The position numbers and the translations under genes are program-made. Shown here piece after piece: positions 51,101 through 59,277 of a stretch of 64,000 nt of DNA (its first letter is position 1; every line of letters starts with the position of its first letter). Origin of the DNA: Methylorubrum extorquens (lineage in GTDB: Bacteria > Pseudomonadota > Alphaproteobacteria > Rhizobiales > Beijerinckiaceae); the NCBI RefSeq assembly GCF_024169925.1, contig NZ_JALJXF010000001.1:440001-504000 (forward strand). Reading direction: 5' to 3'. The notes under the pieces were generated by a model that did no database searches, was not told where the DNA came from, and saw only the letters and a program-made list of their open reading frames with translations.

Positions 51101-51531
51101 CCGAGCGTCTGCGGGCCGACATCCTGTGGGCGGCCCGGCGCTGGCGCGAGGCGGGTGAGGCGCACGAGATGATCCTCGGGCCGGCTTGGCGCTCCGGAAA
51201 ACCCCTCGACGACACCGCGCGGGCCGACGTGATCCGGGCGGGCATCGCCTACGGTCTCGCGGGCGAGTCTCTCGGGCTCGAACGGCTGAAGGCGAAGTTC
51301 GCGGGGCCGATGGCCGAGAGCGCGGATGCCCGCACCTTCGCCATGCTGACGCGGCCGGACGCGCCCCGCTCCGCCGCCTTCCGCGACGCGGCCCTGCGGG
51401 CAACCAAGGCGGAGACGCTCGCCGCCTTCCTCTCGGAGTACCGCAAGCGTTACCCCGAGAGCGCCGTACCGGAACCCGGCAGCGCCGCGACGGGCAACCG
51501 CGCCGAGGCGCCGTCCCCGCCGCCGGGGTGA
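48157..51531 (+). CDS. Large secreted AMIN-like/TPR protein (1124 aa)
   Basis: After a signal-like hydrophobic stretch (VLLRAGFAVGLCAAASAAEA), an AMIN-like beta domain is suggested at about 45-140 (RIVLTFDEPVSVKARVSGAI, later RVNVQDAGEQVFIDLLPESW). The middle (140-560) is beta-rich with a Pro/Ala linker. The C-terminal half (570-1120) is helical with repeated 34-residue-like TPR helices (LRAGESVLERYPEPLASLFH, AREGRAEEARKLL-like units). Proteins of this shape occur beside motility genes in alphaproteobacteria; fliP is 0.5 kb downstream on the other strand. Function unknown; a periplasmic scaffold is likely. Confidence 0.7.
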   Translation: MGGGAGQAKRRPGRVLLRAGFAVGLCAAASAAEAARLVSAKGAQPPEGFGRIVLTFDEPVSVKARVSGAILVLNFGGAVGAGPERIAAGMPDYVTVVRRDPDGSALRLALQRPYRVNVQDAGEQVFIDLLPESWNGFLPPLPTEVVADLARRAAAAEASLKARNPAPVPRPLALELARTDARTRLSLRLPEGSEAAFAPNGTGTRLTLPGAWRIDDHALRGRLDPNLGRVTVETEAGETRIVASPAEGVTLATLRDEDVVAIDFVTKPKVTETATETPNSPVPPAGAPVAEAKRGAKEAPKESARPAASGAAASPRHAAPAPVSRKAGSGLVFPFAKRVPAALFERGGIVTLVFATTEPVTVPPPGATGLVALAPPLRSGGFTILRFTAPAGRLVDLLPVTEPAGWELATGDGLSPSESLTAQRAPMAQGRLGVTVRLPEAGPAGWLNLDGERIAVVTTDGSRPAGVVKAQRFVEFELIPSRLGLAVLANADDLIVRPDLDGVTIGREGAREGAREGRDGGLSVSGISRPADPPVGAVTELAVDRDAWERAQRGDVRATLREGLTVAVEAHRRDRGGARLGLARAMMANDLDVEALGALTSAAAEDVVIDGDRQTALMRGILLARIGRAEEARKLLSDERLATNPEARLWRGYADALAGRWSEAAVALRAGESVLERYPEPLASLFHAAAAEAAVETGDWEAVTRESIAATRAATEYTRDRLTLLRAKMDEATGRSAAALAAYETLRGQAPWPLAAEATLRAASLGHTLGKTPLPEAIDQLEVLALTWHGGPTEIGTLGALGGLYEEAGRWRKIFTTARRANALSPEAPIARALHDRALAVFEDLFLGARGERLGGVEALALYFDFKDFAPAGRRADEIVRRLADRLVALDLLDSADELLQYQIDHRLEGTARSSVSARLATIRLMEGKPLQALQTLDATHLPELPDDVRRARAMLRARALSDLSRTDLALETVEGETGADAERLRADILWAARRWREAGEAHEMILGPAWRSGKPLDDTARADVIRAGIAYGLAGESLGLERLKAKFAGPMAESADARTFAMLTRPDAPRSAAFRDAALRATKAETLAAFLSEYRKRYPESAVPEPGSAATGNRAEAPSPPPG

Positions 51532-51534
51532 GGC

Positions 51535-51936
51535 TCAGTACCGGCCGCGACCGCGCTGCGCGTCGATGCTCCACGGGCCGGGGCCCGCGAAGGCGATGTA
51601 GAGGAAGACGAAGCAGAACAGGATCGCCGCATCGCCGCCGTTCAGCGCCGGGAAGAAGCTCTTGGGAGCGTGGGCGATGAAGTAGGCAAAGGCCATCTGA
51701 CCGGAGAGGATGAAGGCCACCGGCCGGCTGAACAGCCCAACCACGAGCAGCGCGCCGCCGATGAGTTCGAGCAGGCCTGCGATGCCCGACAGCGACATCA
51801 GCGGCGGGTTCATCGAGCTTGCCGGAAAGCCGAGGATCTTCTGCGTGCCGTGCGCCATGAAGACCAGCGCCGAGACGATGCGCAGGATGCTCAGCATCCG
51901 CGGGGCCCAATGAGTGGTGGTGGTCGTCAGATCCAT
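51535..51936 (-). CDS. DoxX-family membrane protein
   Basis: 133 residues, four helices. LRIVSALVFMAHGTQKILGF and ELIGGALLVVGLFSRPVAF are typical DoxX segments. DoxX proteins are associated with thiol/quinone redox stress, without a proven reaction in this clade. It ends 3 bases from the stop of the convergent 1124-residue gene. Confidence 0.85.
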   Translation of the reverse strand: MDLTTTTTHWAPRMLSILRIVSALVFMAHGTQKILGFPASSMNPPLMSLSGIAGLLELIGGALLVVGLFSRPVAFILSGQMAFAYFIAHAPKSFFPALNGGDAAILFCFVFLYIAFAGPGPWSIDAQRGRGRY

Positions 51937-51992
51937 GTGTCGGCGTCCTCTTTACGCGGCCGCCACAACCTCGAATCGTATCGTGGCGGGCC

Positions 51993-52754
51993 TTAGCCTC
52001 CGTAGCTCTGAATCAAGGAGCCCGCCACCAGCGTCCAACCGTCGACCAGAACGAAGAAGATCAGCTTGAACGGGAGCGCGACGGTGGCCGGCGGCAGCAT
52101 CATCATGCCCATCGCCATCAGCACCGAGGCGACGACGAGGTCGATGATGAGGAAGGGGATGAACAGGAGGAAGCCGATCTCGAAGGCGCGCCGCAGCTCG
52201 GAGATCATGAAGGCCGGGGTGACGATCTCCAGGCCGATCGCCTCCGGGCCCGCCGGGGCCGGCTGGCGTGCCATGTCGAGGAACAGCTTGAGGTCCTTCT
52301 CGCGCACGTTGCGCAGCATGAAGGTCTTGAACGGCGCCGAGGCGCGCTCGAACGCCTGGGACTGGCTGATCTGGCCCGCCATCAACGGCTCGACGCCGGT
52401 CCGGTAGGCCTCCCGTGCCGTCGGCGCCATCACGAAGGCGGTCAGGAACAGGGCCAAGCTGACCATCACCGTATTGGGCGGGGCGGTCTGCGTGCCAAGC
52501 GCCGAGCGCAGGATCGACAGCACGACGACGATCCGGGTGAACGAAGTCGCCATCACCAGCACGGAGGGCGCGAGCGCGAGCACCGTGATCAGTGCGACGA
52601 GCTGTAGCGCCCGTTCCGTGGTGCCGCCCGCGCCGAGATCGAGGGTGACACTCTGCGCCCACGCTGCGCCCGCGCCGCCCACGAGCAGGAGGGAAGCCAG
52701 GACCAGCGTCAGGGAAAGGGATCTCGGCACGAGTCGGCGGGGGGAGGGGATCAT
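51993..52754 (-). CDS. fliP: Flagellar export-apparatus protein FliP
   Basis: 253 residues with an N-terminal signal sequence (SLTLVLASLLLVGGAGAAWA) and the FliP/YscR pattern LAPSVLVMATSFTRIVVVLS, then AFMISELRRAFEIGFLLFIP and the C-terminal VALPFKLIFFVLVDGW. FliP forms the core of the type III export gate. ATG 52754 is chosen; the frame is open to 52808. No other flagellar structural gene is adjacent, although flagellar genes commonly sit at its ends. Confidence 0.94.
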   Translation of the reverse strand: MIPSPRRLVPRSLSLTLVLASLLLVGGAGAAWAQSVTLDLGAGGTTERALQLVALITVLALAPSVLVMATSFTRIVVVLSILRSALGTQTAPPNTVMVSLALFLTAFVMAPTAREAYRTGVEPLMAGQISQSQAFERASAPFKTFMLRNVREKDLKLFLDMARQPAPAGPEAIGLEIVTPAFMISELRRAFEIGFLLFIPFLIIDLVVASVLMAMGMMMLPPATVALPFKLIFFVLVDGWTLVAGSLIQSYGG

Positions 52755-52821
52755 CGCGGGCCGCACCCTGCGGCGTGACGCGGTCGTGCACAAGCGACGC
52801 GACGACACGCTGCCGGTGGGA

Positions 52822-53652
52822 TCACAGATCGCCGACGACGCCCGCCTCGTCCTGGGCCTGGAGCACTGCCGGGCGTGGCATCGAGATGATGTTGTAGCCC
52901 GAATCGACGAAGTGGATCTCGCCGGTCACGCCGCCCGACAGGTCGGACAGCAGGTAGAGGGCGGAGTTGCCGACATCGTCGAGCGTCACCGTACGCCGCA
53001 GCGGCGCGTGCGCCTTCTGGTGGTTGTACATCAGCCGCGCGTCGGCGATGCCGGCGCCGGCCAGCGTGCGCATCGGGCCGGCCGAGAGCGCGTTGACGCG
53101 GATCCCGTCGGGGCCGAGGTCGCTGGCGAGATAGCGGACGGACGCTTCGAGCGCGGCCTTGGCCACACCCATCACGTTGTAGTTCGGCATCACCCGGGTC
53201 GAGCCGGCATAGGTCAGCGTCAACAGCGCGCCGCCCCGCGGCATCCGGGCGGCGGCACGCTGGGCGATCTCGGTGAAGGAGAAGCAGGAGATCGTCATGG
53301 TCCGCGAAAAGTTCGCGCGGGTCGTGACATCGACGTAGCGGCCCTTGAGCTGCGCCTTGTCGGAAAAGCCGATGGCGTGGACGATGAAGTCGATCCCGTC
53401 GGGGAAGCGCGCGTCGAGGGTGGCGAAGGCGGCATCGACGGTGGCGAGATCCTCGACGTCGCAGGGCAACACGATGTCGGAGCCGACGGAGGCTGCGAGC
53501 GGTGTCACCCGGCGGCCCAAAGCCTCGCCCTGATAGGTGAAGGCCAGTTCGGCACCGTGCCGGTGCAGGGTCTTGGCGATGCCCCACGCGATCGAATGAT
53601 CGTTGGCGACCCCCATGATGAGGCCGCGCTTGCCCGCCATCAAACCCGTCAT
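52822..53652 (-). CDS. fabI: Enoyl-ACP reductase (FabI)
   Basis: 276 residues. The FabI-type NAD motif GVANDHSIAWGIA, catalytic Tyr and Lys spaced YNVMGVAK and the LSAGPMRTLAGAGI substrate loop are present. It reduces the enoyl-ACP double bond in the last step of each elongation cycle and is the usual triclosan target. It lies downstream of fabA-fabB on the same strand, separated by a 39-residue gene with its own terminator. Confidence 0.95.
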   Translation of the reverse strand: MTGLMAGKRGLIMGVANDHSIAWGIAKTLHRHGAELAFTYQGEALGRRVTPLAASVGSDIVLPCDVEDLATVDAAFATLDARFPDGIDFIVHAIGFSDKAQLKGRYVDVTTRANFSRTMTISCFSFTEIAQRAAARMPRGGALLTLTYAGSTRVMPNYNVMGVAKAALEASVRYLASDLGPDGIRVNALSAGPMRTLAGAGIADARLMYNHQKAHAPLRRTVTLDDVGNSALYLLSDLSGGVTGEIHFVDSGYNIISMPRPAVLQAQDEAGVVGDL

Positions 53653-53791
53653 TCCACCAACCCGTACGCGTTCGGCCCGGCGCCGCGGCGCCCCCTGCGA
53701 GGCTTAGCCCGCCGGGCGAGGGCCTGTCCACGCGTGGCGCCGGATTGCGCACGGGCATCCCGGAGCGGCACCGGAGGCCAGTCATGAAAAA

Positions 53792-53817
53792 GGCCCCGGC
53801 GCGGAGGCGGCGGGGCC
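53792..53817 (-). terminator. Terminator for the 39-residue gene
   Basis: On the minus strand, GGCCCCG and CGGGGCC form a 7-bp GC stem followed by TTTTTC. It lies 28-53 bases past the stop of the small gene and 140 bases before fabI, so fabI probably has its own promoter. Confidence 0.6.
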
Positions 53818-53844
53818 GAACCATGGATCGTTCGCGGGCAGTCG

Positions 53845-53964
53845 TCAGAAGTAGCCGCGGGTTCCCGACTGCGCGTCATCGATCAGGGTCTGCTTGGCGC
53901 GCACCGCCACGCTCGCGGCGATGGCGATGCCGGAGACTGTTAGCAGAGCGAGGAGAGCGATCAT
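53845..53964 (-). CDS. Tiny membrane protein (39 aa)
   Basis: ATG 53964 encodes one hydrophobic helix (MIALLALLTVSGIAIAASVA) followed by a polar tail VRAKQTLIDDAQSGTRGYF. A GCAGG stretch is located upstream at acceptable spacing, and a terminator follows. Function unknown; it resembles the other single-helix genes in the window in size, not sequence. Confidence 0.6.
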   Translation of the reverse strand: MIALLALLTVSGIAIAASVAVRAKQTLIDDAQSGTRGYF

Positions 53965-54113
53965 GATTTAACCTGCATATCGAAGCAGGAACGTGCGTGC
54001 AACGGGTGGGTTCCGCCGGTCCATCAGACTAAGGTCCGGCTTATGCTTCGCTTTTATTTCGCAGGTGCGAAGGAGCTGGTGCCGCACGGCGCGATGCCGT
54101 GCAGCGGGATCGG

Positions 54114-55340
54114 TCACGCATCCGGATGTTTGAGCACGAGCGTCGCGTTGGTGCCGCCGAAGCCGAAGGAGTTCGACATCACGTGCCCGAGTTGGGCCCC
54201 GTCCCGGCGCTGGCGCAGGATCGGCATATCGGCGAAGGCCGGGTCGAGTTCCTCGATATGCGCGCTCTCGCAGATGAAGCCGTTGTTCATCATCAGGAGC
54301 GCGTAGATCGCCTCCTGCACGCCGGTCGCGCCCAGCGAATGCCCGGTGAGCGACTTGGTGGCCGAGATCGGCGGGCAGGCGTCGCCGGCACCGAACACTG
54401 CGCGGATCGCCTCGATCTCCTTGTCGTCGCCGACCGGCGTCGAGGTGGCGTGCGGGTTGATGTAGTCGATCTTGACGCCCTTCAGGTCTTCCATGGCTTG
54501 GCGCATGCAGCGCACCGCGCCCTCGCCGGAGGGGGCAACCATGTCGTGCCCGTCGGAGGTGGCGCCGTAGCCGGCGACCTCGCCGTAGATCCGCGCGCCG
54601 CGGGCCTTGGCGTGCTCGTACTCCTCCAGCACCAGCACGCCGGCGCCGCCCGCGATGACGAAGCCGTCACGATTCACGTCATAGGCGCGCGAGGCGCGGG
54701 CCGGGGTCTCGTTGTAGCGCGAGGACATCGCACCCATGGCGTCGAACAGGACGGAGAGCGTCCAGTCCAGCTCCTCGCAGCCACCCGCGAAGATGATGTC
54801 CTGCCGGCCGCCGCGGATGATCTCGGCGGCGTTGCCGATGCAGTGATTCGAGGTCGCGCAGGCCGAGGAGATCGAATAGTTGACGCCGCGGATCTTGAAC
54901 CACGTCGCCAGCGTGGCCGAGGCGGTCGAGGACATCGCTTTTGGCACCGCGAACGGGCCGACGCGCTTCGGCCCCTTCTCGCGGGCGATGGCGGCGGATT
55001 CGACGATGGTCCGGGTCGAGGGACCGCCCGAGCCCATGATGATGCCGGTGCGGTCGTTGGAGACCTCGCGTTCCTCCAGGCCCGCATCGCGGATCGCCTG
55101 ATCCATGGCGATGTGGTTCCAGGCGGTGCCGCCGCCGTGGAAGCGCATGGCGCGGCGATCGACGACGCCCTCGGGATCGATCGTCGGCGCACCCGCCACT
55201 TGGCTGCGGAAGCCGTGTGCGGCCTGCGCCTCGGAGCGGGCGATCCCGGAACGGGCCTCGCGCAGGGAGTCCAGAACCTCCCCGGTATTGTTGCCGATGG
55301 ACGAGACGATGCCCATCCCGCTGATGACGACACGCCGCAT
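54114..55340 (-). CDS. fabB: 3-oxoacyl-ACP synthase I (FabB)
   Basis: 408 residues. Catalytic Cys in [15 protein letters not shown], His in [14 protein letters not shown] and [12 protein letters not shown]. The opening [19 protein letters not shown] and pairing with fabA mark it as FabB, which extends the unsaturated intermediate made by FabA. The stop of fabA is 170 bases upstream. Confidence 0.95.
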   Translation of the reverse strand: MRRVVISGMGIVSSIGNNTGEVLDSLREARSGIARSEAQAAHGFRSQVAGAPTIDPEGVVDRRAMRFHGGGTAWNHIAMDQAIRDAGLEEREVSNDRTGIIMGSGGPSTRTIVESAAIAREKGPKRVGPFAVPKAMSSTASATLATWFKIRGVNYSISSACATSNHCIGNAAEIIRGGRQDIIFAGGCEELDWTLSVLFDAMGAMSSRYNETPARASRAYDVNRDGFVIAGGAGVLVLEEYEHAKARGARIYGEVAGYGATSDGHDMVAPSGEGAVRCMRQAMEDLKGVKIDYINPHATSTPVGDDKEIEAIRAVFGAGDACPPISATKSLTGHSLGATGVQEAIYALLMMNNGFICESAHIEELDPAFADMPILRQRRDGAQLGHVMSNSFGFGGTNATLVLKHPDA

Positions 55341-55513
55341 GATGGCTCGTGCTGCTGACGCCGCGGCTGGTGCGGCGTTTCCTCGGGGGGTCAGTTAGGA
55401 TGATGCGCGGCCAATCTCAACCGCGCTTCACGCACTCGGCGCCGAACCGGCGGCCGGTTCGGCGCAAAATACCCTCCGAACCGAGGGGCAGGATCGAGCC
55501 AGCTGAGCCGGTT

Positions 55514-56053
55514 TCAGGCGCGGAAGAGCGCCACGCGCAGGTCGTTCGCCTCGTAGATGCGCCGGCCATCGGCCTCGAGCCACCCGTCGGCGATCCCGAG
55601 CACGAGCTTGCCTTGACGCACGCGCTTGATGTCGATGCCGTAGACGACCTGCTTGACGGTCGGCAGCACCTGATCGGTGAACTTCACCTCGCCGACGCCC
55701 AGCGCCCGGCCGCGGCCCAATGCGCCGAGCCAGCCGAGGTGGAAGCCGACGAGCTGCCACAGGGCGTCGAGCCCGAGGCAGCCGGGCATCACCGGATCGT
55801 CCTTGAAGTGGCAGGGGAAGAACCAGAGGTCCGGCCGGATATCGAACTCGGCCAGCACGTGACCCTTGCCGTGGGCGCCGCCCTCGGTGCCGATCGAGGT
55901 GATCCGGTCGAACATCAGCATCGGCGGAAGCGGAAGCTGGGCATTACCCGCCCCGAACAGCTCACCGCGCCCGCAGGCCAGGAGATCCTCGTAGGAGAAG
56001 CTCGAAGCGCGCTGCGGAGAAGCGCCGTCGGATTGCTGGTCGAGAGAGGCCAT
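55514..56053 (-). CDS. fabA: 3-hydroxydecanoyl-ACP dehydratase/isomerase (FabA)
   Basis: 179 residues. Active-site His in [19 protein letters not shown] with the Asp in the same block, and [13 protein letters not shown] as in FabA. It dehydrates and isomerises C10 intermediates to start unsaturated fatty acids. ATG 56053 is chosen over 56137. Transcribed divergently from irr with about 290 bases between, so Irr could act on both. Confidence 0.95.
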   Translation of the reverse strand: MASLDQQSDGASPQRASSFSYEDLLACGRGELFGAGNAQLPLPPMLMFDRITSIGTEGGAHGKGHVLAEFDIRPDLWFFPCHFKDDPVMPGCLGLDALWQLVGFHLGWLGALGRGRALGVGEVKFTDQVLPTVKQVVYGIDIKRVRQGKLVLGIADGWLEADGRRIYEANDLRVALFRA

Positions 56054-56267
56054 GGATGACGTACGGGTCCTCGGTGACGGACGGGTCCGATGCGTGCGAA
56101 CGGACGAGGCGTGATGGAATGGGCGCCTCGTTAGCACAGCCTCCGCGCGCCCACAAAGCGGCTCCCGCGCAGTGCCGATGCACAGTCTACGCTCGGCCCA
56201 ACACCCGTCGGGCCGATGCGAGCCATGCGTCTTCCACGTATCAAACCGGTGTCGACATCGGCATGGG

Positions 56268-56296
56268 TTGCCGCAGGGCTCCGTGAGCCGTATAAT
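56268..56296 (+). promoter_or_regulatory. Candidate promoter of irr
   Basis: A near-consensus TATAAT at 56291-56296 lies 17 bases after TTGCCG at 56268-56273. The predicted start would be near 56303. TTCTAAA at 56313-56319 just downstream matches one half of the iron-control element bound by Irr in rhizobia; the other half is not evident. Confidence 0.5.
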
Positions 56297-56341
56297 TTCT
56301 ACGCTATACTCATTCTAAATAAGTGGGAATCGCTCCCGACG

Positions 56342-56842
56342 ATGTCCGATCTGATGCCTCTCCAGGCCGTGCTGAACGCACGGTCCGCTTCGCCGGGCGA
56401 CGCTAGCGGCCGTCGGGGCTGCCCACTCTCCGACCTGCGCGATCGTTTGCGCCGGGCCGGCCTGCGCCCGACCCGTCAGCGTCTCTCGCTGGGCTGGCTT
56501 TTGTTCGGCCGCGGCGACCGCCACCTGACCGCGGAAATGCTCTACGACGAGGCGATGCGCGCCAAGGTGCCGGTCTCGCTGGCGACCGTCTACAATACGC
56601 TGCATCAGTTTACCGAAGCCGGCCTGCTGCGCCAGCTCGCGCTCGATGGCTCGAAGGCCTATTTCGATACCAACCCGAGTGAGCACCACCACTTCTTCTT
56701 CGAGGAAGAGGGCGAGGTTCTCGACATGCCGGATTGCGGTATCACGGTCGATTCGCTGCCCGATGCTCCCGAGGGCATGGAGATTGCCGGCGTCGAAGTG
56801 ATCGTGCGTTTGCGCCGCCGCAAGGTATCCGGCCGCGCCTGA
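56342..56842 (+). CDS. irr: Iron response regulator Irr (Fur family)
   Basis: 166 residues. A Fur-type winged helix (LRRAGLRPTRQRLSLGWLLF, then VSLATVYNTLHQFTEAGLL) and the His cluster SEHHHFFFEEEGEV are seen. An N-terminal GCP (RRGCPLSD) matches the heme-regulatory motif of Bradyrhizobium-type Irr, which ties the protein to heme-dependent turnover. Irr represses heme synthesis and controls iron genes in Rhizobiales. Neighbouring fabA-fabB is a known Rhizobiales order. Start ATG 56342; an upstream frame to 56216 would include the promoter. Confidence 0.94.
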   Translation: MSDLMPLQAVLNARSASPGDASGRRGCPLSDLRDRLRRAGLRPTRQRLSLGWLLFGRGDRHLTAEMLYDEAMRAKVPVSLATVYNTLHQFTEAGLLRQLALDGSKAYFDTNPSEHHHFFFEEEGEVLDMPDCGITVDSLPDAPEGMEIAGVEVIVRLRRRKVSGRA

Positions 56843-56865
56843 TCCGGCGCCCCCGACTTCAGACA

Positions 56866-56903
56866 CGAGAAAGGGCCCGGATTTCCGGGCCCTTTCTCGT
56901 TTC
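56866..56903. terminator. Bidirectional Rho-independent terminator
   Basis: A perfect 15-bp inverted repeat (CGAGAAAGGGCCCGG and its complement) with a 4-base loop, followed by TTTC. It serves irr on the plus strand and, by mirror, the SH3 gene on the minus strand. Confidence 0.85.
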
Positions 56904-56925
56904 GATCATGGCGCGGCGGCTCGGC

Positions 56926-57519
56926 CTACTCCACCCGCTCGTCGGGGTAGACGCCCCACAACCGATTCTGGCGGATGTAGCCGTCGACGTCGCCACGCTT
57001 GTCCGGAAGCGGCACCACGAGGCGGCACCACGAGCCCGTGCATCCCTTCACGCTGCCGATGACGCCGGGCTGCAGCCGCGCCTGCTCGGCCGACTGCTCG
57101 TCGGCGCGGGCGGTCAGCGGCACCGTCGCCTTGGCGGCGTCGGCCCGTTCGCCCGACGGAGGAATCACCACGGCGGTCCGCCGGCCGGAGAGCAACGAGT
57201 GCAGGACCCAGCCCTCCGTTCCTTCCGAATCGCGGATGCGGCGCCAGGTCTCGAACTCGGCGACGATCTCGACCGGCAGACCCTCGCGCTGGAACACCCA
57301 TAGGGTGCGGTGGTCCTTCGAGGGGCCCTCGCGCAGGTTGACGCGGTTGGTCTTCAGGCTGGCGTAGCGCGGCAGGGGCAGCTTGGTCACGGGCCCTTTG
57401 CCGACCTCCGGCGCCGGGGCCGGGGCGGCTTCGGCAGTCAGCGGTATCAAAAGGGCGAACAGAGCCGCGAGCAGCGCGAGGCGCGCGGGGTTCATCGGGG
57501 GAAGCTCAGGCGGGCGCAT
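56926..57519 (-). CDS. Secreted bacterial SH3-domain protein
   Basis: 197 residues. Signal peptide (LALLAALFALLIPLTAEAA) and an SH3_3/SH3b region: RVNLREGPSKDHRTLWVFQR, then RRIRDSEGTEGWVLHSLLSG, followed by a second, more divergent SH3-like part (SVKGCTGSWCRLVVPLPDKR). Such proteins bind cell-wall peptides or act in envelope stress. ATG 57519 has GAGG upstream; ATG 57495 lacks a site. The paired Cys in the second part may form a disulfide. Confidence 0.85.
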   Translation of the reverse strand: MRPPELPPMNPARLALLAALFALLIPLTAEAAPAPAPEVGKGPVTKLPLPRYASLKTNRVNLREGPSKDHRTLWVFQREGLPVEIVAEFETWRRIRDSEGTEGWVLHSLLSGRRTAVVIPPSGERADAAKATVPLTARADEQSAEQARLQPGVIGSVKGCTGSWCRLVVPLPDKRGDVDGYIRQNRLWGVYPDERVE

Positions 57520-57909
57520 GGTGCCTCGTCTCCGATCCGTGTCTCTGGAGCATCGTCCCGAAAGGTGGCCGCCGGCCTTCGGAAGAGACGATGCACAAGC
57601 ACAATGCTCCAAGGTCATTCCGGCGGCGACGTTTCGGCGCGTGCGGGAGCACAGGCCGGAAACGTCCGCGGGTCGGCTTACGATCGGCCGACCCTCGGGC
57701 ACTCATCCATCCGGGTCAGGGCCGCATTGTGTTCGCCGACCTCTCTGCTAGAGAGGCCGAACGTCCTGTGGCAGGCCGGGGAACCGGTCCGCCTACCGCT
57801 CCATCTGGCCGCGCCATGGTTAAGGGAGCGTAAGCCGACCCCCCGCGGCATAGCGGGGTGGCGTCCGGCGCAGGCACGGGAATGCGGACGGCCTCGTCGG
57901 GGAGGGAAC
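57520..57909. other. Intergenic region with repeat copy B and a small hairpin
   Basis: 390 bases between divergent genes. It contains the palindromic repeat at 57548-57594 and a CCTCTC/GAGAGG hairpin at 57740-57756. No gene is supported. Confidence 0.4.
57548..57594. repeat. Dispersed palindromic repeat, copy B
   Basis: An inverted copy of the element at 28995-29047, about 93% identical with one single-base indel. Ends GAGCATCGTC and GACGATGC again form the outer arms. It lies upstream of the SH3 gene start rather than after a stop. Confidence 0.75.
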
Positions 57910-58914
57910 ATGTCGTCGTTGAAGCGCAAGCCGCTGGTGGTCGTCACGCGGCGTCTGCCGGACGTCGTCGAGACGCGCATGCGCGAATTGTTCGATACCC
58001 GCCTCAACCACGATGATGCGCCACTCTCGCAGGAGGCACTCGCCGCCGCGATTCGCGAGGCCGACGTGCTCGTGCCCACCGTCACCGATGAGATCGGGGC
58101 CGGACTGCTCGCGCAGGCGGGGCCGAACCTGAGGCTCATCGCCAATTTCGGCAACGGCGTCGATCATATCGACGTCGCCGGGGCGCTGGAGCGCGGCATC
58201 ACGGTCACCAACACGCCCGGCGTGCTGACCGAGGACACCGCCGACATGACCATGGCGCTGATTCTGGCGGTCGCCCGCCGCCTCGCGGAAGGCGCGCGCA
58301 TCATACCCGACGACGATTGGACCACGGGATGGTCGCCGACCTGGATGCTCGGCCGCCGCATCACGGGCAAGCGCCTCGGCATCGTCGGCATGGGCCGCAT
58401 CGGTCAGGCGCTCGCCCGCCGGGCCAAGGCCTTCGGGCTGTCGATCCACTACCACAACCGCCGCCGGGTGCCGTCGCATATCGAGGAATCGCTCGATGCG
58501 ACCTACTGGGAATCCCTCGACCAGATGCTGGCCCGCGTGGATATCGTCTCGGTCAACTGCCCGCATACGCCTGCGACCTATCACCTGCTCTCGGCCCGCC
58601 GCCTGAAGCTGCTCAAGCCCGAGGCGATCGTCGTCAACACCGCCCGCGGCGAGGTGATAGACGAGAACGCGCTGGCGCGCCTGATCGAGGGCGGCGAGAT
58701 CTCGGCTGCCGGCCTCGACGTGTTCGAGCAGGAGCCGGCGGTGAGCCCGCGCCTCGTGCGGCTCGCCCGCACCGGCAAGGTCGTGCTGCTGCCGCATATG
58801 GGCTCGGCAACGCATGAGAGCCGCACCGATATGGGCGAGAAGGTCATCATCAACATCAAGACCTTCATGGACGGCCACCGTCCGCCGGACCGGATCCTTC
58901 CGAGCATGCTCTGA
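57910..58914 (+). CDS. D-2-hydroxyacid dehydrogenase, GyaR-like
   Basis: 334 residues. NAD motif GIVGMGRIGQALARRA, catalytic Arg in NTARGEVIDENAL, Glu in GLDVFEQEP and His in LLPHMGSATHES. Closest to glyoxylate/hydroxypyruvate reductases of the GyaR type. A methylotroph would also have an HprA-type enzyme, which looks different at the N-terminus, so this is probably not the serine-cycle enzyme. GGAGGGAAC precedes ATG 57910; the frame runs open to 57310 but only as a shadow. Confidence 0.9.
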   Translation: MSSLKRKPLVVVTRRLPDVVETRMRELFDTRLNHDDAPLSQEALAAAIREADVLVPTVTDEIGAGLLAQAGPNLRLIANFGNGVDHIDVAGALERGITVTNTPGVLTEDTADMTMALILAVARRLAEGARIIPDDDWTTGWSPTWMLGRRITGKRLGIVGMGRIGQALARRAKAFGLSIHYHNRRRVPSHIEESLDATYWESLDQMLARVDIVSVNCPHTPATYHLLSARRLKLLKPEAIVVNTARGEVIDENALARLIEGGEISAAGLDVFEQEPAVSPRLVRLARTGKVVLLPHMGSATHESRTDMGEKVIINIKTFMDGHRPPDRILPSML

Positions 58915-58988
58915 CCGGCTGCCCGCCGGCTTGCGCCGAAGGCGGATCTCAACGCTGTCTTTCGGCATGTGGGGTACTATCCCCCCTC

Positions 58989-59258
58989 ATGCAGCATGAA
59001 GAACGACGCGGCATCGCGCGTGCCAACGAGCGCCAAAGGCACGAGTTTCACATCGTGTTGGGCTTGCTGATCCTATGGGGTGGCTCGTTCCGGTAACTTG
59101 CCCGAGCCGCCCTTTTTGGCGTCGTCCTCGTTCCGAGCCGGCAGGATACGGACCGCTGGCTACCCGACGATCCCGTGGCGTTCTGGCTCCTGCTCGGACC
59201 GGTCACGATGGTCGGGACGGGGATCTTCGCTTGGATCCACCGAAACGACCCGATCTGA
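58989..59258 (+). pseudogene. Small two-helix membrane gene interrupted by TAA
   Basis: From ATG 58989 the same frame continues for 90 codons to TGA 59256, with a single TAA at codon 36 (59094-59096). Before it: RHEFHIVLGLLILWGGSF; after it: LARAALFGVVLVPSRQD, then DDPVAFWLLLGPVTMVGTGI, AWIHRNDPI. Both halves read as one membrane protein, so a recent nonsense mutation is the simplest view. A sequencing error is the alternative. Function unknown. Confidence 0.55.
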
Positions 59259-59277
59259 CAGGCCGTCTTCGATCTGT

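Noticed and set aside
54084..54102. GCACGGC/GCCGTGC hairpin after fabB
   Set aside because: Short stem, no T-run; too weak to call a terminator.
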